Shown piece after piece: positions 63,009-64,000 of a stretch of DNA of 64,000 nt (its first letter is position 1; each line of letters starts with the position of its first letter). Under the pieces are notes generated by a model. It was not told the DNA's origin, made no database searches, and saw nothing but the letters and a program-made list of their open reading frames with translations. The DNA is taken from assembly GCA_947488765.1 (NCBI GenBank), contig CANLAE010000005.1:87120-151119 (forward strand), read 5' to 3'. Source of the stretch: Chitinophagaceae bacterium. Its GTDB lineage: Bacteria; Bacteroidota; Bacteroidia; Chitinophagales; Chitinophagaceae. The position numbers and the translations under genes are program-made.

Positions 63009-64000
63009 TTATTTTACTTTTCCTGAATCAGTTGCTTTTCCTGGCTTTACAGCATCTTTGGAAACACTGTTTATAGACTCCATTTGTTGCAATTCTGCCA
63101 ATAAACTGTAGCTCATTCTGATGTCGTCCATCATTTTCATTTGCATACCAGATAAATTACTTTCCAACATTTGGTCAGCAGCAATTTGATCTTGTCTAGT
63201 ACGAGCAGTATTATACCTAAAAATAAATTCTTTAACCAATTTATCATAAGCAGCTCTATCCATTTTGCCTCCACCTAATGATACATAATAATCTTGCTGT
63301 TGTTCCAAATCTTTCTTCAATGACGCTGAAACTTTTGCTGCTAAATCTTTTGCTTCAGCAGCATAACAAGCAGATAAGAAACGCAAACTATTTCTGTTGT
63401 ATTGATTACTACGACTTACCTGACCATAACTGAAATTTTCTTCTAAAATATTTTTATCGCAAAGTGCTAAAATATTTCTTGCTTCTTGTTTTCTGTTACG
63501 ATTTACCAAATCAAATGCCAAGTCTTCGTAGGCTTCTCTGATAGAATTTAGATGTCTCCTGTTTTCTTCATCATAATAAACACCTTTTTTACCTGCATTT
63601 CCAAATGCAAATTTGTTGGTTAACTTATCCAAAGCCCAATCAGTATTTACAAATGGCCATTCTGTTGTTGTTGGATTATTGGTATTTTCAATAGGAACCA
63701 ATCTGTAACTCATACCATCAGAACGTAAGTATTTTTCAAAACCTAAACCAATTTGATAAGGCGAATTGTTGGTAAAGCAAATTGGTCTGTTCCATTTATT
63801 TGCAGCAATAATATTCAATACTGCGAGATCATTTTTTTGTAATGCATTTTTTGGAATATCAAATTTCAATTCACTTACAACACCCGAATCAGAAGCATTT
63901 ACAGTTCCATTTTTTAATACGAAATTTTTGTCAACCGGAACAGAAACTTTTTTAACCGGATAGCAATTTGCATATTCTCCACGAGAGTTATCCATAAACT
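63009..64000 (-). CDS. C-terminal part of a DUF2723-type membrane protein, 5' end cut by window edge
   Basis: The frame is open to the right edge, so the N-terminal membrane part is outside the window and the ATG at 63995 is internal. About 330 residues are visible. NKWNRPICFTNNSP, LRSDGMSYRLVPIENTN and DWALDKLTNKFAF match the soluble C-terminal region of large Bacteroidota DUF2723 proteins (predicted glycosyltransferase-like membrane proteins). A Gln/Lys-rich helical tail ends the protein. The function is inferred from family only. The hairpin at 62956-62985 closes the gene. Confidence 0.8.
   Translation of the reverse strand, partial: FMDNSRGEYANCYPVKKVSVPVDKNFVLKNGTVNASDSGVVSELKFDIPKNALQKNDLAVLNIIAANKWNRPICFTNNSPYQIGLGFEKYLRSDGMSYRLVPIENTNNPTTTEWPFVNTDWALDKLTNKFAFGNAGKKGVYYDEENRRHLNSIREAYEDLAFDLVNRNRKQEARNILALCDKNILEENFSYGQVSRSNQYNRNSLRFLSACYAAEAKDLAAKVSASLKKDLEQQQDYYVSLGGGKMDRAAYDKLVKEFIFRYNTARTRQDQIAADQMLESNLSGMQMKMMDDIRMSYSLLAELQQMESINSVSKDAVKPGKATDSGKVK

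Noticed and set aside
1..64000. CRISPR arrays, tRNA/rRNA genes, insertion sequences, prophage or integrative element
   Set aside because: I saw no regularly spaced direct repeats, no cloverleaf-like segments in the intergenic gaps, and no transposase, integrase or phage genes. All genes look like chromosomal core or lineage genes with uniform base composition.

Overview
The window is a stretch of ordinary chromosome from a member of the Bacteroidota, most likely order Chitinophagales (family Chitinophagaceae). The reasons are the strongly A+T-rich sequence, the absence of Shine-Dalgarno motifs before most genes, and the TAnnTTTG-type -7 promoter boxes upstream of many genes. The window also holds a protein with a type IX secretion sorting tail, families typical of the phylum (DUF5683, DUF3078, DUF6029, Omp28-like), a fused DAHP synthase/chorismate mutase, and the miaB / sigma-54 activator / lptE / secG gene order. 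The genus cannot be fixed from sequence reading alone. I see no prophage, insertion sequence, CRISPR array, rRNA or tRNA. No stretch longer than 300 bases lacks a gene.

Layout. Positions 1-5630: an M14 peptidase cut by the left edge, rpsT, then sucA-sucB (2-oxoglutarate dehydrogenase E1 and E2). 5697-19034: a large secreted propeller protein, an RNA m5C methyltransferase, a YebC-family protein, five transport or membrane proteins (APC permease, dicarboxylate/amino-acid symporter, DedA, two tandem MFS paralogues), a GT9 glycosyltransferase and dapB. 19119-21522: a DUF5683 protein, parB and parA, on the minus strand in the order parA-parB-DUF5683-dapB. 21738-26302: a membrane phosphoesterase, aminopeptidase P, pssA-purS and rsmI. 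26308-31982: an unnamed exported protein and a minus-strand operon-like run miaB, sigma-54 activator, lptE, TPR-like protein, secG. 32113-39797: a DUF3078 protein, purK, 4-hydroxyphenylpyruvate dioxygenase, L-serine dehydratase, an XRE/S24 regulator and a DEAD-box helicase.

39868-44346 is a shikimate-pathway cluster: DAHP synthase/chorismate mutase, aroB, aroA and aroC. Chorismate made here would feed chorismate dehydratase MqnA (54701-55447), the entry to futalosine-type menaquinone synthesis. 44443-50240 holds small proteins, prfC, rimO and bshC (bacillithiol synthesis). 50294-53649 is an envelope module: a DUF6029 protein and a TlpA-type thioredoxin, divergent from an Omp28-like lipoprotein with a CGWC motif. 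53751-59662 carries a GT2 glycosyltransferase, mqnA, purB, a PspC-domain protein and aconitase. 59822-64000 has a VF530-type protein, an AAA+/VWA pair whose ATPase has unusual Walker motifs, and the C-terminal part of a DUF2723-type protein cut by the right edge.

The most unusual structure is a small dispersed repeat with the core GTTGCGTCGCAC (longest shared form GTTGCGTCGCACACTTCAAC). It occurs five times at four separate intergenic sites: 10877, 19064, 55518/55572 as an inverted pair, and 61693. It resembles a REP or miniature-element family. The other items of interest are the AAA+/VWA pair, a 29-codon ORF in front of the dioxygenase gene, and non-ATG starts for mqnA and the TlpA protein. 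Residue positions given for domains are approximate unless a specific residue is named.
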